This document shows positions 17,223 through 25,150 of a stretch of 50,770 bases of DNA, one piece after another. The notes under the pieces are model-generated. The model had not been told where the DNA came from. It did not search any database and saw nothing but the letters and a program-made list of their open reading frames with translations. This DNA is from Firm-04 sp045596625 (GTDB lineage Bacteria > Bacillota > Clostridia > Oscillospirales > Ruminococcaceae). The DNA is taken from assembly GCA_045596625.1 (NCBI GenBank), contig JAZOCU010000060.1, positions 1 to 50,770 of the forward strand, given 5' to 3'. The translations under genes and the position numbers were made by a program. Each line of letters begins with the position of its first letter. The first letter of the stretch is position 1.

Positions 17223-17530
17223 AATAAAATCCCTTCGCTTTCTTCATGATTCTTATAAATAGGATCCCTGAAAGACCCTTGCATTACATTAAGTTTAAGA
17301 ATCAAATATCCACAGAGAAATGAGAATGGTATCAAAATGTCAACGCTAGTCAAATTGTATCACATTTCAAATCTGTATTTGTTACTAATTGATGAACAAA
17401 CTGTGAATATTCGATAAAGTAGCCATAATTTGGATGCTCGATTGGCGAAAATACCGAAAATTTCCTTGAAAAAGCATCGAATCAAAGCAAAATCGTTTCA
17501 AATACGGTTACAATTCGGTAACAAGAGATG
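17223..17530. other. 308-base gap between argS and the PucR-type gene
   Basis: An AT-rich gap with no recognisable gene. It should hold the minus-strand promoter of the regulator; overlapping TTGACT and TTGACA boxes occur on the minus strand near 17339-17357, but a good -10 is not obvious. Just after the argS stop, GTTAC...GTAAC pairings (about 17507-17534) could act as a weak terminator for argS. Confidence 0.4.
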
Positions 17531-19300
17531 TTACATTTTTTCGGGAGCGGTAACCTTAAGCAGATGCAAAACATTTCCGAGCACCTGTCTGGTGGCAACA
17601 CAGAGAAGCAATCTTGCATCCCTCAGCGAAGCAGACTCTGCATCACGGACTTTGCAGGCATCATAGAACTTATGGAACAATGCGGCAAGTTCAACAGCAT
17701 ATTTCGTCATACGAGAGGGATCAAGCTGCTTGGCTGCTGCATTGATTTCGGCAGGCAGCAGAGCAATCTGACGGATCAGTTCACGTTCCGCTGCAGATTC
17801 CAACAAATCAAGTGTTGCAGCTTTGACATCGGGAGCAATAATACCTTCATCATTGAGATTGCGGATCAAACTGCAGATTCTGGCATGGGCATACTGTACG
17901 TAATATACAGGATTGGACGACGATTTTTCCACAGCCAGATCCAGATCAAATTCAAAATGAGAATTCGCTTCACGGAGATTAAAGAAAAATCTTGCAGCAT
18001 CCACCGGGATATCTTCCAGTAGCGTTACCAGCGTCAAAGCCTTACCGCTGCGCTTGGATTGCTTTACAGGCTTTCCGTCACGCATTACAGCAACCATTTG
18101 CATCAGAACGACAGTCAGTCGGGAAGCGTCTACGCCCAAGGCAGTGAGTGCTGCTTTCAGGCGGGGAACATAGCCGTGATGATCTGCACCAAGGATATCG
18201 ATGGCTCGATCATATCCGCGGGTAACAAGCTTATTATAATGATAAGCGATATCAGGAACAACATAGGTAGGGATACCATTGGAACGCACAATCACAAAAT
18301 CTTTGTCAGCGCCCAAAGCTTCGGCACGGAACCAGAGTGCATCATCCTTTTCATAGGTATATCCGCTCTCTTTTAACTGTTCAATGATCTGTGCCACACT
18401 GCCATCGGCATGAAGCGTACTTTCGGGGAACCAACGGTCATATTGGATACGGTACTGCATGAGATCATCCTGCAGACCCTGAATATTCTTAGGCAATGCA
18501 AACGCAACCAACGCAGCTCTGCGATCTTCCTCAGCGCAGCTTTCCAAAGCCTTGCCATACTGATCGAAATAATTCTTGGCATGGGCAATGATATCTTGTC
18601 CGAGATAAACATCCTCAGGCATCGGGAAATCAGCGGTATTACCGTCTGTACCGTATACGATCCTGCACAGTTCTTCGGTGCTGACGCCGGAATTGTAGAC
18701 TTCCTGTCCCTTTTCGGAGCACAGATGCATATAACGAAGCGATAAGGATTTGCCGAATTTTTCGATCTGGTTACCGGCATCGTTGATATAGAACTCACGC
18801 TGAGTATCATATCCGGCAGCAGTCAGAACAGCGGCAAGACAATCACCGATCGCACCACCTCTGGCGTTTCCGACGTGCATCGGACCGGTAGGGTTTGCGG
18901 ATACAAACTCTACAAGCACACGTCTGCCGCCGCCCATATCGGTGCAGCCATAGTGCTCACCTTCCTGCATAACACCTTCAAGCACTTCGCTGTACCATGA
19001 GGGAGAGAGGAAGAAATTCAGAAATCCCGGACCTGCAATTTCGATCTTGGAAAAAGGGGAACCTTCCAGAGAAACAGCTCCTACAATGGCTTCAGCAATT
19101 TTACGGGGAGCCATTCGTAAAGGCTTAGCGCAAACCATAGCGGCATTGGATGCGAAATCACCATGGGTGCGATCAGCAGGAATCTCAATAATGAAATCAG
19201 GCAGAGGCTCGGCAGGAAAAATGCCTTCGGAAACCAATCGGCCCATAGCCTCAACGATAATAGTGTGTGCATTTGCAGATGCAACAGCGATGCTGTTCAA
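17531..19300 (-). CDS. argS: Arginyl-tRNA synthetase
   Basis: Class I synthetase charging tRNA-Arg; 589 residues. The N-terminal additional domain is followed by the HIGH motif in the form PMHVGNARG (near residue 130), the catalytic Rossmann core, QSKRSGK in the place of KMSKS, and the C-terminal anticodon-binding domain that includes YVQYAHARICS. The start is TTG at 19300, with AAAGGAG nine bases upstream; there is no suitable ATG. It follows the DUF1934 gene by 60 bases, the same neighbourhood seen in Bacillus (ywiB-argS). Confidence 0.96.
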   Translation of the reverse strand: MNSIAVASANAHTIIVEAMGRLVSEGIFPAEPLPDFIIEIPADRTHGDFASNAAMVCAKPLRMAPRKIAEAIVGAVSLEGSPFSKIEIAGPGFLNFFLSPSWYSEVLEGVMQEGEHYGCTDMGGGRRVLVEFVSANPTGPMHVGNARGGAIGDCLAAVLTAAGYDTQREFYINDAGNQIEKFGKSLSLRYMHLCSEKGQEVYNSGVSTEELCRIVYGTDGNTADFPMPEDVYLGQDIIAHAKNYFDQYGKALESCAEEDRRAALVAFALPKNIQGLQDDLMQYRIQYDRWFPESTLHADGSVAQIIEQLKESGYTYEKDDALWFRAEALGADKDFVIVRSNGIPTYVVPDIAYHYNKLVTRGYDRAIDILGADHHGYVPRLKAALTALGVDASRLTVVLMQMVAVMRDGKPVKQSKRSGKALTLVTLLEDIPVDAARFFFNLREANSHFEFDLDLAVEKSSSNPVYYVQYAHARICSLIRNLNDEGIIAPDVKAATLDLLESAAERELIRQIALLPAEINAAAKQLDPSRMTKYAVELAALFHKFYDACKVRDAESASLRDARLLLCVATRQVLGNVLHLLKVTAPEKM

Positions 19301-19360
19301 AATGCAACGCTCCTTTCTTTATGTATAATATCTTGGATATACAGATCAAACTGTACCGGC

Positions 19361-19825
19361 TTAGGTGTCCGGTGCTGTTGTACGCACATGAAGCCGAATG
19401 GAATGGTTTGTGCGGATGGTATCATTCAGATTCAACGAATACTGAGCAAGCAGCATGCCGCCGGATTCATGAAAAGCATATTTGATTTTTTGGGTGTAAA
19501 CAGTTAGCTTCATTTCGGTATCCGGAATCCGATAGGTGGTTTCATGCGTTTTTCCCTGCTCCAACAGCAGATCCATACCATAGGCACCATTACGCTGGAT
19601 CGTCAGCACAGGACCGGGCAGCACTGTGATATGCGTAAATGGAGCAACAGCCTCCTCAAGACCGGTTTCCTGGTAAACGATCTCAACACGATCAGGGGAG
19701 TAGGTATAACTGCAAATGGAATCCATATCGGTGGTATTGGTTTCCCCATCCAGCGATTGACTGCTGTACAAGCGGATAATGGCGTTGTTATACTCTGTTT
19801 GCGCAGCCGGATGCAGCTGATGCAA
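19361..19825 (-). CDS. DUF1934 family protein (YwiB-like beta-barrel)
   Basis: A small protein of 154 residues resembling the DUF1934 family, a lipocalin-like beta-barrel of unknown function typified by Bacillus YwiB. Visible family features are the alternating-strand pattern, ITVLPGPVLTIQRNG and the C-terminal YSLNLND. The start is placed at TTG 19825 because GGGGGAGGG lies seven bases upstream; the frame is open further up but that part contains the ribosome site itself. It lies 32 bases after ddl and 60 bases before argS, so the three are probably one transcript. Confidence 0.75.
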   Translation of the reverse strand: MHQLHPAAQTEYNNAIIRLYSSQSLDGETNTTDMDSICSYTYSPDRVEIVYQETGLEEAVAPFTHITVLPGPVLTIQRNGAYGMDLLLEQGKTHETTYRIPDTEMKLTVYTQKIKYAFHESGGMLLAQYSLNLNDTIRTNHSIRLHVRTTAPDT

Positions 19826-19857
19826 GATGAATCCCTCCCCCAAAAACAAAGATAGAA

Positions 19858-20904
19858 TCAAAAGCCCTGATCAGAATGTTCAATGGCTTGTTCGATGAGC
19901 TTATCCAGCAAATAGGAATACCGCATACCGAGATCGCTCATCAACGTGGTATAGACTGCATGCTCGGAAAGATCCGGCATAGTATTGACTTCATCCAGCA
20001 GAATATCGCCTCGTTCGGCATAATGGAAATCGATCAGTGCGAGCCCCTTGCATTCCAATGCACGATAGGCCTCAATCGCGATTTCACGGATAATGGTCGC
20101 AGTGCTTTCCTCGATTTGCGCAGGAACAATGACCGAATCATGTTCACTGTCAGCGTTGCGGATTTTTTCTCCAACGAAAGAAGCAAATGGAAGATCATAT
20201 CCAAACACAGCAACGCAAAGCTCTTTTCCCACCACAAACTGTTCAACCAAAACGGTGGAATCCTGTGTAAATGCACGTTTGAGTGCCGTCAGAAGTTCAG
20301 TGCGATTTTGCGCCGCATTCTCACCGAATGCCGATTCGCCGCTGGCAGGCTTTACATAAACCGGATAACCGATCTGCAGCTCGATTTTTTCGCACTGACG
20401 TTCCAGTCGGCTCAGATCACGCTGCGATACCGAAACCCATTTGGGCGTACGGATATCCGCTGCGTTCAGCAGGATATGTGCAATGACTTTGTTATGAGAG
20501 ATCGCAGAACCGAGAACGCCGTTTCCCACATACGGGATATGCGAAAGCTCACAAAGCCCTTGAATCGCACCGTCCTCGCCATACCTGCCGGGCATCAGAG
20601 AAAAGATAACATCAATGCGTTTGTGGGTATAGCCGTTATCTTCCAGAATGAGGATACCATGATGCGCGGCATCGGGGGAAAGTACAGTAGGGGAGCAATC
20701 CGGATTCTGATCCCATGTTCCGTTTGCAATTTCGGAATAATCGCCGGGGAAATAGAGCCATCGTCCTTTCAGATTGCGCCCCAGCGGAATGACCTCATAT
20801 TTATCCTCGGGGATCGTGCGCAGAACATCGGCGGCAGATTGCAGTGATTTTTTGTATTCAGTCGGAGCACCGCCGAATAATACGAGAACTTTCGTTTTAG
20901 CCAT
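19858..20904 (-). CDS. ddl: D-alanine--D-alanine ligase family protein (divergent)
   Basis: ATP-grasp ligase of 348 residues that should join D-Ala to D-Ala (or another D-acceptor) for peptidoglycan precursors. GRYGEDGAIQG, YVKPASGESAFG and LLDEVNTMP match the family. Two things are unusual. The substrate loop lacks the Y-x-x-K-Y element of ordinary Ddl and reads SEHDSVIVPA, closer in form to Van-type ligases. After DEVNTMP the usual G is D (NTMPDLSEH). The gene stands at the head of ddl-DUF1934-argS, with no vanH or vanX neighbour. The ATG at 20904 has no close ribosome site: GAAAGGAGA is 27 bases upstream with a GACGGC/GCCGTC hairpin in between; CTG at 20922 is a weaker alternative. Ddl is the best name; acceptor specificity is uncertain. 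Confidence 0.85.
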   Translation of the reverse strand: MAKTKVLVLFGGAPTEYKKSLQSAADVLRTIPEDKYEVIPLGRNLKGRWLYFPGDYSEIANGTWDQNPDCSPTVLSPDAAHHGILILEDNGYTHKRIDVIFSLMPGRYGEDGAIQGLCELSHIPYVGNGVLGSAISHNKVIAHILLNAADIRTPKWVSVSQRDLSRLERQCEKIELQIGYPVYVKPASGESAFGENAAQNRTELLTALKRAFTQDSTVLVEQFVVGKELCVAVFGYDLPFASFVGEKIRNADSEHDSVIVPAQIEESTATIIREIAIEAYRALECKGLALIDFHYAERGDILLDEVNTMPDLSEHAVYTTLMSDLGMRYSYLLDKLIEQAIEHSDQGF

Positions 20905-20914
20905 AGTGTCAAGC

Positions 20915-20940
20915 GACGGCAGTCCGCCGTCTCTCCTTTC
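20915..20940 (-). promoter_or_regulatory. Hairpin separating ribosome site from ddl start
   Basis: On the minus strand GAAAGGAGA (20940-20932) is followed at once by GACGGC, five loop bases and GCCGTC (20931-20915). If the 17-base hairpin forms, the ribosome site comes within 10 bases of the ATG at 20904, a normal spacing. The arrangement may make ddl translation depend on RNA folding. Confidence 0.45.
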
Positions 20941-21087
20941 CCCGAGATGATCTCTCCGAACAGTGCAATAGCTGTCCGCTATTTGTGCACATTTATGAAA
21001 GAAATCGGATAACGTTACTGAAAATCAAGATTATCACAGTACAGAGCGAATAATTCTGAAAACAAGGCATCATAAAGACGCATATTT

Positions 21088-21116
21088 ATTTTAGCATACT
21101 TCACAAAAAATTGCAA
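21088..21116 (-). promoter_or_regulatory. Promoter of ddl operon
   Basis: TTGCAA (21116-21111), 17-base spacer, TAAAAT (21093-21088), about 180 bases upstream of the ddl ATG. Confidence 0.55.
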
Positions 21117-21237
21117 GTGTTTTTTTGCAATTTCACAGAAATATTTTCAAATAACGTCTTGCAAAGAGGAAAGTCAAAATTTTTATTGCTGTTTTTCACA
21201 AATTCTGACATCCATACAACAAAATGAGAAAATCATC

Positions 21238-21266
21238 GTGACAAACCCATATAAATCTGCTATTAT
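21238..21266 (+). promoter_or_regulatory. Promoter of tex
   Basis: GTGACA (21238-21243), 17-base spacer, TATTAT (21261-21266), 45 bases upstream of the tex start. Confidence 0.6.
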
Positions 21267-21311
21267 AGTATGTGTTATGAGCTTGATGATCAATGGATAA
21301 AAGGAGTCAAT

Positions 21312-23483
21312 ATGGATATTTTAGCAACGCTGGCACATGAATTTCACTTAAAGCCCGATCAAATCGAACGCACGGTCGCATTGATGGATGATGGCTGTAC
21401 GATCCCGTTTATCGCTCGATACCGAAAGGAAATGACCGGCTCTTTGGATGACCAGACTTTGCATTCGATCGCAGACCGCCTGCATTATCTGCGAAATCTC
21501 GAAGCACGCAAAGAGGAAGTAAAAGCCGCCATTGCCGCACAGGAAAAGCTGACTGATTCGCTCACAGCTTCGATCGATGCCGCAAAGACACTGGTAGAGG
21601 TCGAAGATCTGTACCGACCCTATAAACAAAAGAGAAAAACCAAGGCATCAGTTGCCAAGGAACGTGGTCTGGAACCGCTTGCCAATATCATTATGGATCA
21701 GCAGGACGGATGCACTCCGGAAACAGAAGCGCAGCAATATATTGATGCAGAAAAAGAGCTTCCGGATATCGAAGCGGTGCTGCAGGGTGCTATGGATATT
21801 CTGACTGAAACGATCTCAGATGACAGCGAGCTTCGCAAGCGTCTGCGTAATCTGATGCTGCTGCGCGGTACGATCACCGTCAAAGCATCCGATCCGGAAA
21901 ACGATAGTGTATACCGCAATTATTATGACCACAGTGAACCTGTGGATAAAATTGCCAAACATCGTATCTTAGCGATCAACCGCGGTGAAAAGGAAGAATT
22001 CCTGAAAGTAACACTCCAATTACCTGCGGAGCTTGGAGAAACCGTTGTGACAGGTGCCTATGTCAAAAGCAATAACCCCTGCGGTCAGATGATTAATCAA
22101 GCCTGTCTCGATGCGCTTAAGCGTTATATCCTCCCTGCCGTCCAGCGAGAGGTGCGTGCAGAGCTGACTGCAGCTGCTTGCGAACAGGCGATTTCGGTTT
22201 TTGCATCCAATCTGCGTCAGCTGTTATTGCAGCCGCCCATGCGCGGTGCCATTACATTGGGGCTTGATCCCGGCTTCCGTACCGGCTGTAAGGTAGCGAT
22301 CGTTGATGAGACGGGAAAAGTTCTTGCAACAGATGTAGTATATATTACCGCTTCATCTGCTGATCGGATCGCCTCCTCAAAGGAAAAGCTGAAGCGTCTG
22401 ATCCTTGACTATAATGTAACGATGATCGCCATCGGCAATGGCACCGCATCCAGAGAATCCGAAGCTTGTGTCGCAGAGATCATTCGTTCGATTTCTGATC
22501 GCAAGATAGCATATATGGTAGTCAGTGAAGCAGGCGCTTCAGTATATTCAGCATCAAAGCTTGCAGCAGAGGAATTTCCGGATTATGACGTATCGCTGCG
22601 CAGTGCAGTATCCATTGCACGTCGATTGCAGGATCCTCTTGCCGAGCTTGTAAAGATAGAGCCGAAGGCGATCGGTGTCGGCGAATATCAGCATGATATG
22701 CCGCCTGCTCGGCTTACGGAATCTTTGGATGGCGTTGTGGAAGATTGTGTGAACGCAGTCGGCGTGGATGTCAATACGGCATCTTATTCTCTGCTTTCCT
22801 ATATTTCCGGTATTCACAGCGGCATTGCGAAAAATATTGTAGCATATCGTGAAGAAAACGGTGCTTTCCCGAATCGTCGAGCTTTAATGAAGGTACCGAA
22901 GCTGGGTGCAAAGGCATATGAACTGTCTGCAGGATTCCTCAGGATCCGCGAAGCAAAAAATCCGCTGGATAATACCGGTGTACATCCTGAAAGCTATAAA
23001 GCAGCCGAGGCATTGCTGAAGGCATGTGGCTATCAGCTTTCGGATATCGGCGGAGATATCGGACTTTTACAGCAGCATGTAGAGGAAAAAGGCTACGCTG
23101 CGCTGAGCGCATCGCTTGGAATTGGTGAACCGACGTTGCGGGATATCGTTGCTGAACTGCAGAAGCCGGGACGAGATCTTCGTGATGAGCTGCCGCCGCC
23201 ATTGCTGCGCAGCGGTGATATCATGACCATTGAGAATCTGTCGCCAGGTATGGAATTTGTTGGAACAGTTCGCAACATCATTGATTTCGGTGTTTTTGTA
23301 GATATCGGTGTGCATGAAGACGGACTGGTGCATATTTCCCGTTTGTCCGATCGTTTTGTGAAGCATCCGCTTGATGTTGTAAAAGTAGGTCAGATTGTAC
23401 GTGTTCGGGTACTGGATGTGGATGTCAAACGTAAACGGATCAGTCTGACAATGAAAGAAGTATCTCAGGAAAATCTTTACTGA
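21312..23483 (+). CDS. tex: Tex family RNA-binding transcription accessory protein
   Basis: A 723-residue Tex/YhgF-type protein. Order: N-terminal helical Tex domain (about 1-190), a YqgF/RNase H-like fold (about 320-450, ITLGLDPGFRTGCKVAIVD split over two motifs), helix-hairpin-helix region (about 490-560, VNAVGVDVNTAS and GAFPNRRALMKV), and a C-terminal S1 RNA-binding domain (about 645-715, FVGTVRNIIDFGVFVDIG). The ATG at 21312 has AAAGGAG five bases upstream; an ATG 14 codons earlier lacks a site. Tex proteins bind nucleic acid and affect transcription and expression of toxins or stress genes in several bacteria. It appears to be transcribed alone. Confidence 0.94.
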   Translation: MDILATLAHEFHLKPDQIERTVALMDDGCTIPFIARYRKEMTGSLDDQTLHSIADRLHYLRNLEARKEEVKAAIAAQEKLTDSLTASIDAAKTLVEVEDLYRPYKQKRKTKASVAKERGLEPLANIIMDQQDGCTPETEAQQYIDAEKELPDIEAVLQGAMDILTETISDDSELRKRLRNLMLLRGTITVKASDPENDSVYRNYYDHSEPVDKIAKHRILAINRGEKEEFLKVTLQLPAELGETVVTGAYVKSNNPCGQMINQACLDALKRYILPAVQREVRAELTAAACEQAISVFASNLRQLLLQPPMRGAITLGLDPGFRTGCKVAIVDETGKVLATDVVYITASSADRIASSKEKLKRLILDYNVTMIAIGNGTASRESEACVAEIIRSISDRKIAYMVVSEAGASVYSASKLAAEEFPDYDVSLRSAVSIARRLQDPLAELVKIEPKAIGVGEYQHDMPPARLTESLDGVVEDCVNAVGVDVNTASYSLLSYISGIHSGIAKNIVAYREENGAFPNRRALMKVPKLGAKAYELSAGFLRIREAKNPLDNTGVHPESYKAAEALLKACGYQLSDIGGDIGLLQQHVEEKGYAALSASLGIGEPTLRDIVAELQKPGRDLRDELPPPLLRSGDIMTIENLSPGMEFVGTVRNIIDFGVFVDIGVHEDGLVHISRLSDRFVKHPLDVVKVGQIVRVRVLDVDVKRKRISLTMKEVSQENLY

Positions 23484-23511
23484 AATTCTGCAGTATCATA
23501 CAGATATCTGA

Positions 23512-23540
23512 TTGACAGATCCCATATGATGTGATATGAT
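23512..23540 (+). promoter_or_regulatory. Promoter of the dockerin protein gene
   Basis: TTGACA (23512-23517), 17-base spacer, TATGAT (23535-23540), about 68 bases upstream of the start. Confidence 0.75.
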
Positions 23541-23607
23541 ACATATGTATGGCGGTTGTCGGGGGATGCCGGTATACAAATTCTAAGAACGAAAGGATTT
23601 GTAAAGT

Positions 23608-24957
23608 ATGAAAGCAACCAAAAAGTTTTTTGCAGCTGTGGTGTCCGGTACGCTTCTGTGCAACGGTGCATCCTTCCCGATCGTAAATGCTGCAGTAGAT
23701 GGAGTCACCATGACTGCATCCATTGTCCTGAATGGAGACAGCATTGCTGTTGAAGGTAACAATGTTACTGTGGAAGGAACCGTTGCAACGATTTCCGCAT
23801 CCGGATCCTATGAGATCAGTGGTACACTTGATGACGGTCAGATCCGTGTGGATGTTCCTGATGAAACCGTCGATGCCGGCACAGTAAAGCTGTATTTTAA
23901 TGGTGTAAGCATTACCGGTGTCAGCGAAGCTCCGCTTTATATTGTCAATGCAGAAAACACCTCTGTGAATCTTGTGGAGAATACCGAGAATTATCTGAAC
24001 GACGGACCGACTTATACCGAAACCAATGCCGTGATCTATGCAAAGGATGATATTACGATCAAAGGAGACGGAACGCTGACTATCACCGCCTTGACACAAT
24101 ATGGCGTACACTGCAATAATGATCTGAAGATCAACGGCGGAGATATTCGTGTGGATACCGAGCTGGAGGATGCACTTCGCGGAAAAAGCTCTGTTGAGAT
24201 CAACGGCGGTTCTCTGAACATCAATGCGGAAGGGGATGGCATCAAATCCACACAGGGCGATGTCATTATTACCGGCGGAATTACCGAGGTCAAGGCAGGT
24301 AATGATGCGGTACAGGGTGAGACTTCGTTGACCATCAGCGGTGGTGAGCTGTTGGCAAACGGCGACCGCGGTCTGACCTGTGCAACGGCTGCTGTGACGA
24401 TCAGCGGCGGCAAGGTACTTGCGACAGCAACCGATAATCAGCCTGCATCCGTAACGGCGGAGCAGCCTGTGATGCTTCTGAACTTCGCTTCGGAACGTGT
24501 AAAGGATCAGAGACTTGAGATCTATAACGGCAATTTTGACGATGCGCAGAACCTGCTTCTTTCTATGAAGCCCGATAAGAAGTTCAGCTTTGCTCTCGTT
24601 TCTGTCCCCGAATTGACCGCTGACGGTATCTATTGTCTGGCCCTTGAGGGCTGTTATCTCGCTCATGCAGCTTCCAAAGCCGGATATGACTTTATCATGA
24701 CCGGTTCACTGAGTGCCTTTAATGATGTTGCCGATGCCGATGCCGATATCCAGATTCCTGAAGTTCTGATGGGGGATGTCAATGTCGATGGCGTTGTAAA
24801 GATCGATGATGTCGTGATGCTGGCACGCTACGTAGCCGAGGATCAGAGCCTCGTAGTGCCGGATGGCGGTACTGAGCGGATGGATGTGAACAATGATAAT
24901 GTGGTGGATGCCGGTGATACAATCCAAATTTTGATGCGGCTTGCAGGTCTGGCATAA
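23608..24957 (+). CDS. Secreted carbohydrate-binding (DUF4353-like) protein with type I dockerin
   Basis: A 449-residue secreted protein. A signal peptide (MKATKKFFAAVVSGTLL, cleavage near VNAA, residue 29) is followed by a repetitive region of G-D-G/I-x-I-x-G-G turns (about 50-300), the pattern of the DUF4353/PF14262 right-handed beta-helix known from the cellulose- and pectin-binding Cthe_2159 protein. The C-terminus (about 385-449) is a dockerin: two calcium loops, DVNVDGVVKIDD and DVNNDNVVDAGD, each followed by a helix. Thus it should plug into a cohesin-bearing cellulosome scaffold, which is not in this window. It has its own promoter and terminator. The ribosome site is AAAGGA ten bases before the ATG. 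No catalytic motif was seen, so a binding role is more likely, but pectate-lyase-like activity is not excluded. Confidence 0.9.
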   Translation: MKATKKFFAAVVSGTLLCNGASFPIVNAAVDGVTMTASIVLNGDSIAVEGNNVTVEGTVATISASGSYEISGTLDDGQIRVDVPDETVDAGTVKLYFNGVSITGVSEAPLYIVNAENTSVNLVENTENYLNDGPTYTETNAVIYAKDDITIKGDGTLTITALTQYGVHCNNDLKINGGDIRVDTELEDALRGKSSVEINGGSLNINAEGDGIKSTQGDVIITGGITEVKAGNDAVQGETSLTISGGELLANGDRGLTCATAAVTISGGKVLATATDNQPASVTAEQPVMLLNFASERVKDQRLEIYNGNFDDAQNLLLSMKPDKKFSFALVSVPELTADGIYCLALEGCYLAHAASKAGYDFIMTGSLSAFNDVADADADIQIPEVLMGDVNVDGVVKIDDVVMLARYVAEDQSLVVPDGGTERMDVNNDNVVDAGDTIQILMRLAGLA

Positions 24958-24990
24958 CCTACTATCGTTTGATATTTGTAATCGTTTTAC

Positions 24991-25021
24991 GGCGCAGAAG
25001 CAAAATGCTTGCTTCTGCGCC
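24991..25021 (+). terminator. Terminator after the dockerin protein gene
   Basis: A perfect 13-base-pair stem, GGCGCAGAAGCAA / TTGCTTCTGCGCC, five-base loop, followed by GATTTTATC. Stable hairpin 33 bases after the stop codon. Confidence 0.75.
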
Positions 25022-25066
25022 GATTTTATCGAAGCGACAAAATTGGAGAAAAATAACAAATACTAC

Positions 25067-25095
25067 TTGCAATCTGTGTAAAAATATGTTATAAT
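25067..25095 (+). promoter_or_regulatory. Promoter of the giant LRR gene
   Basis: TTGCAA (25067-25072), 17-base spacer, TATAAT (25090-25095), 55 bases before the ATG. Confidence 0.75.
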
Positions 25096-25150
25096 GTTTA
25101 TAAGTGCATACATTCGCATAAAAGATTCCACAAAACAAGGAGGTAATCCT

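Larger units (their letters stand above)
20905..21311. other. 407-base divergent intergenic region between ddl and tex
   Basis: Holds the back-to-back promoters of ddl (minus) and tex (plus), a long untranslated ddl leader of about 175 bases, and an AT-rich inverted repeat AAATTGCAA/TTGCAATTT (about 21108-21134) overlapping the ddl -35. No coding sequence was recognised. Confidence 0.55.

Noticed and set aside
21104..21134. AT-rich inverted repeat AAATTGCAA/TTGCAATTT as a terminator
   Set aside because: It overlaps the ddl -35 box, has no upstream gene on either strand to end, and is too AT-rich to be convincing.
23440..24666. A 408-codon open frame antisense to the dockerin gene
   Set aside because: No domain or ribosome site, and it runs against an unmistakable signal peptide, beta-helix and dockerin reading.
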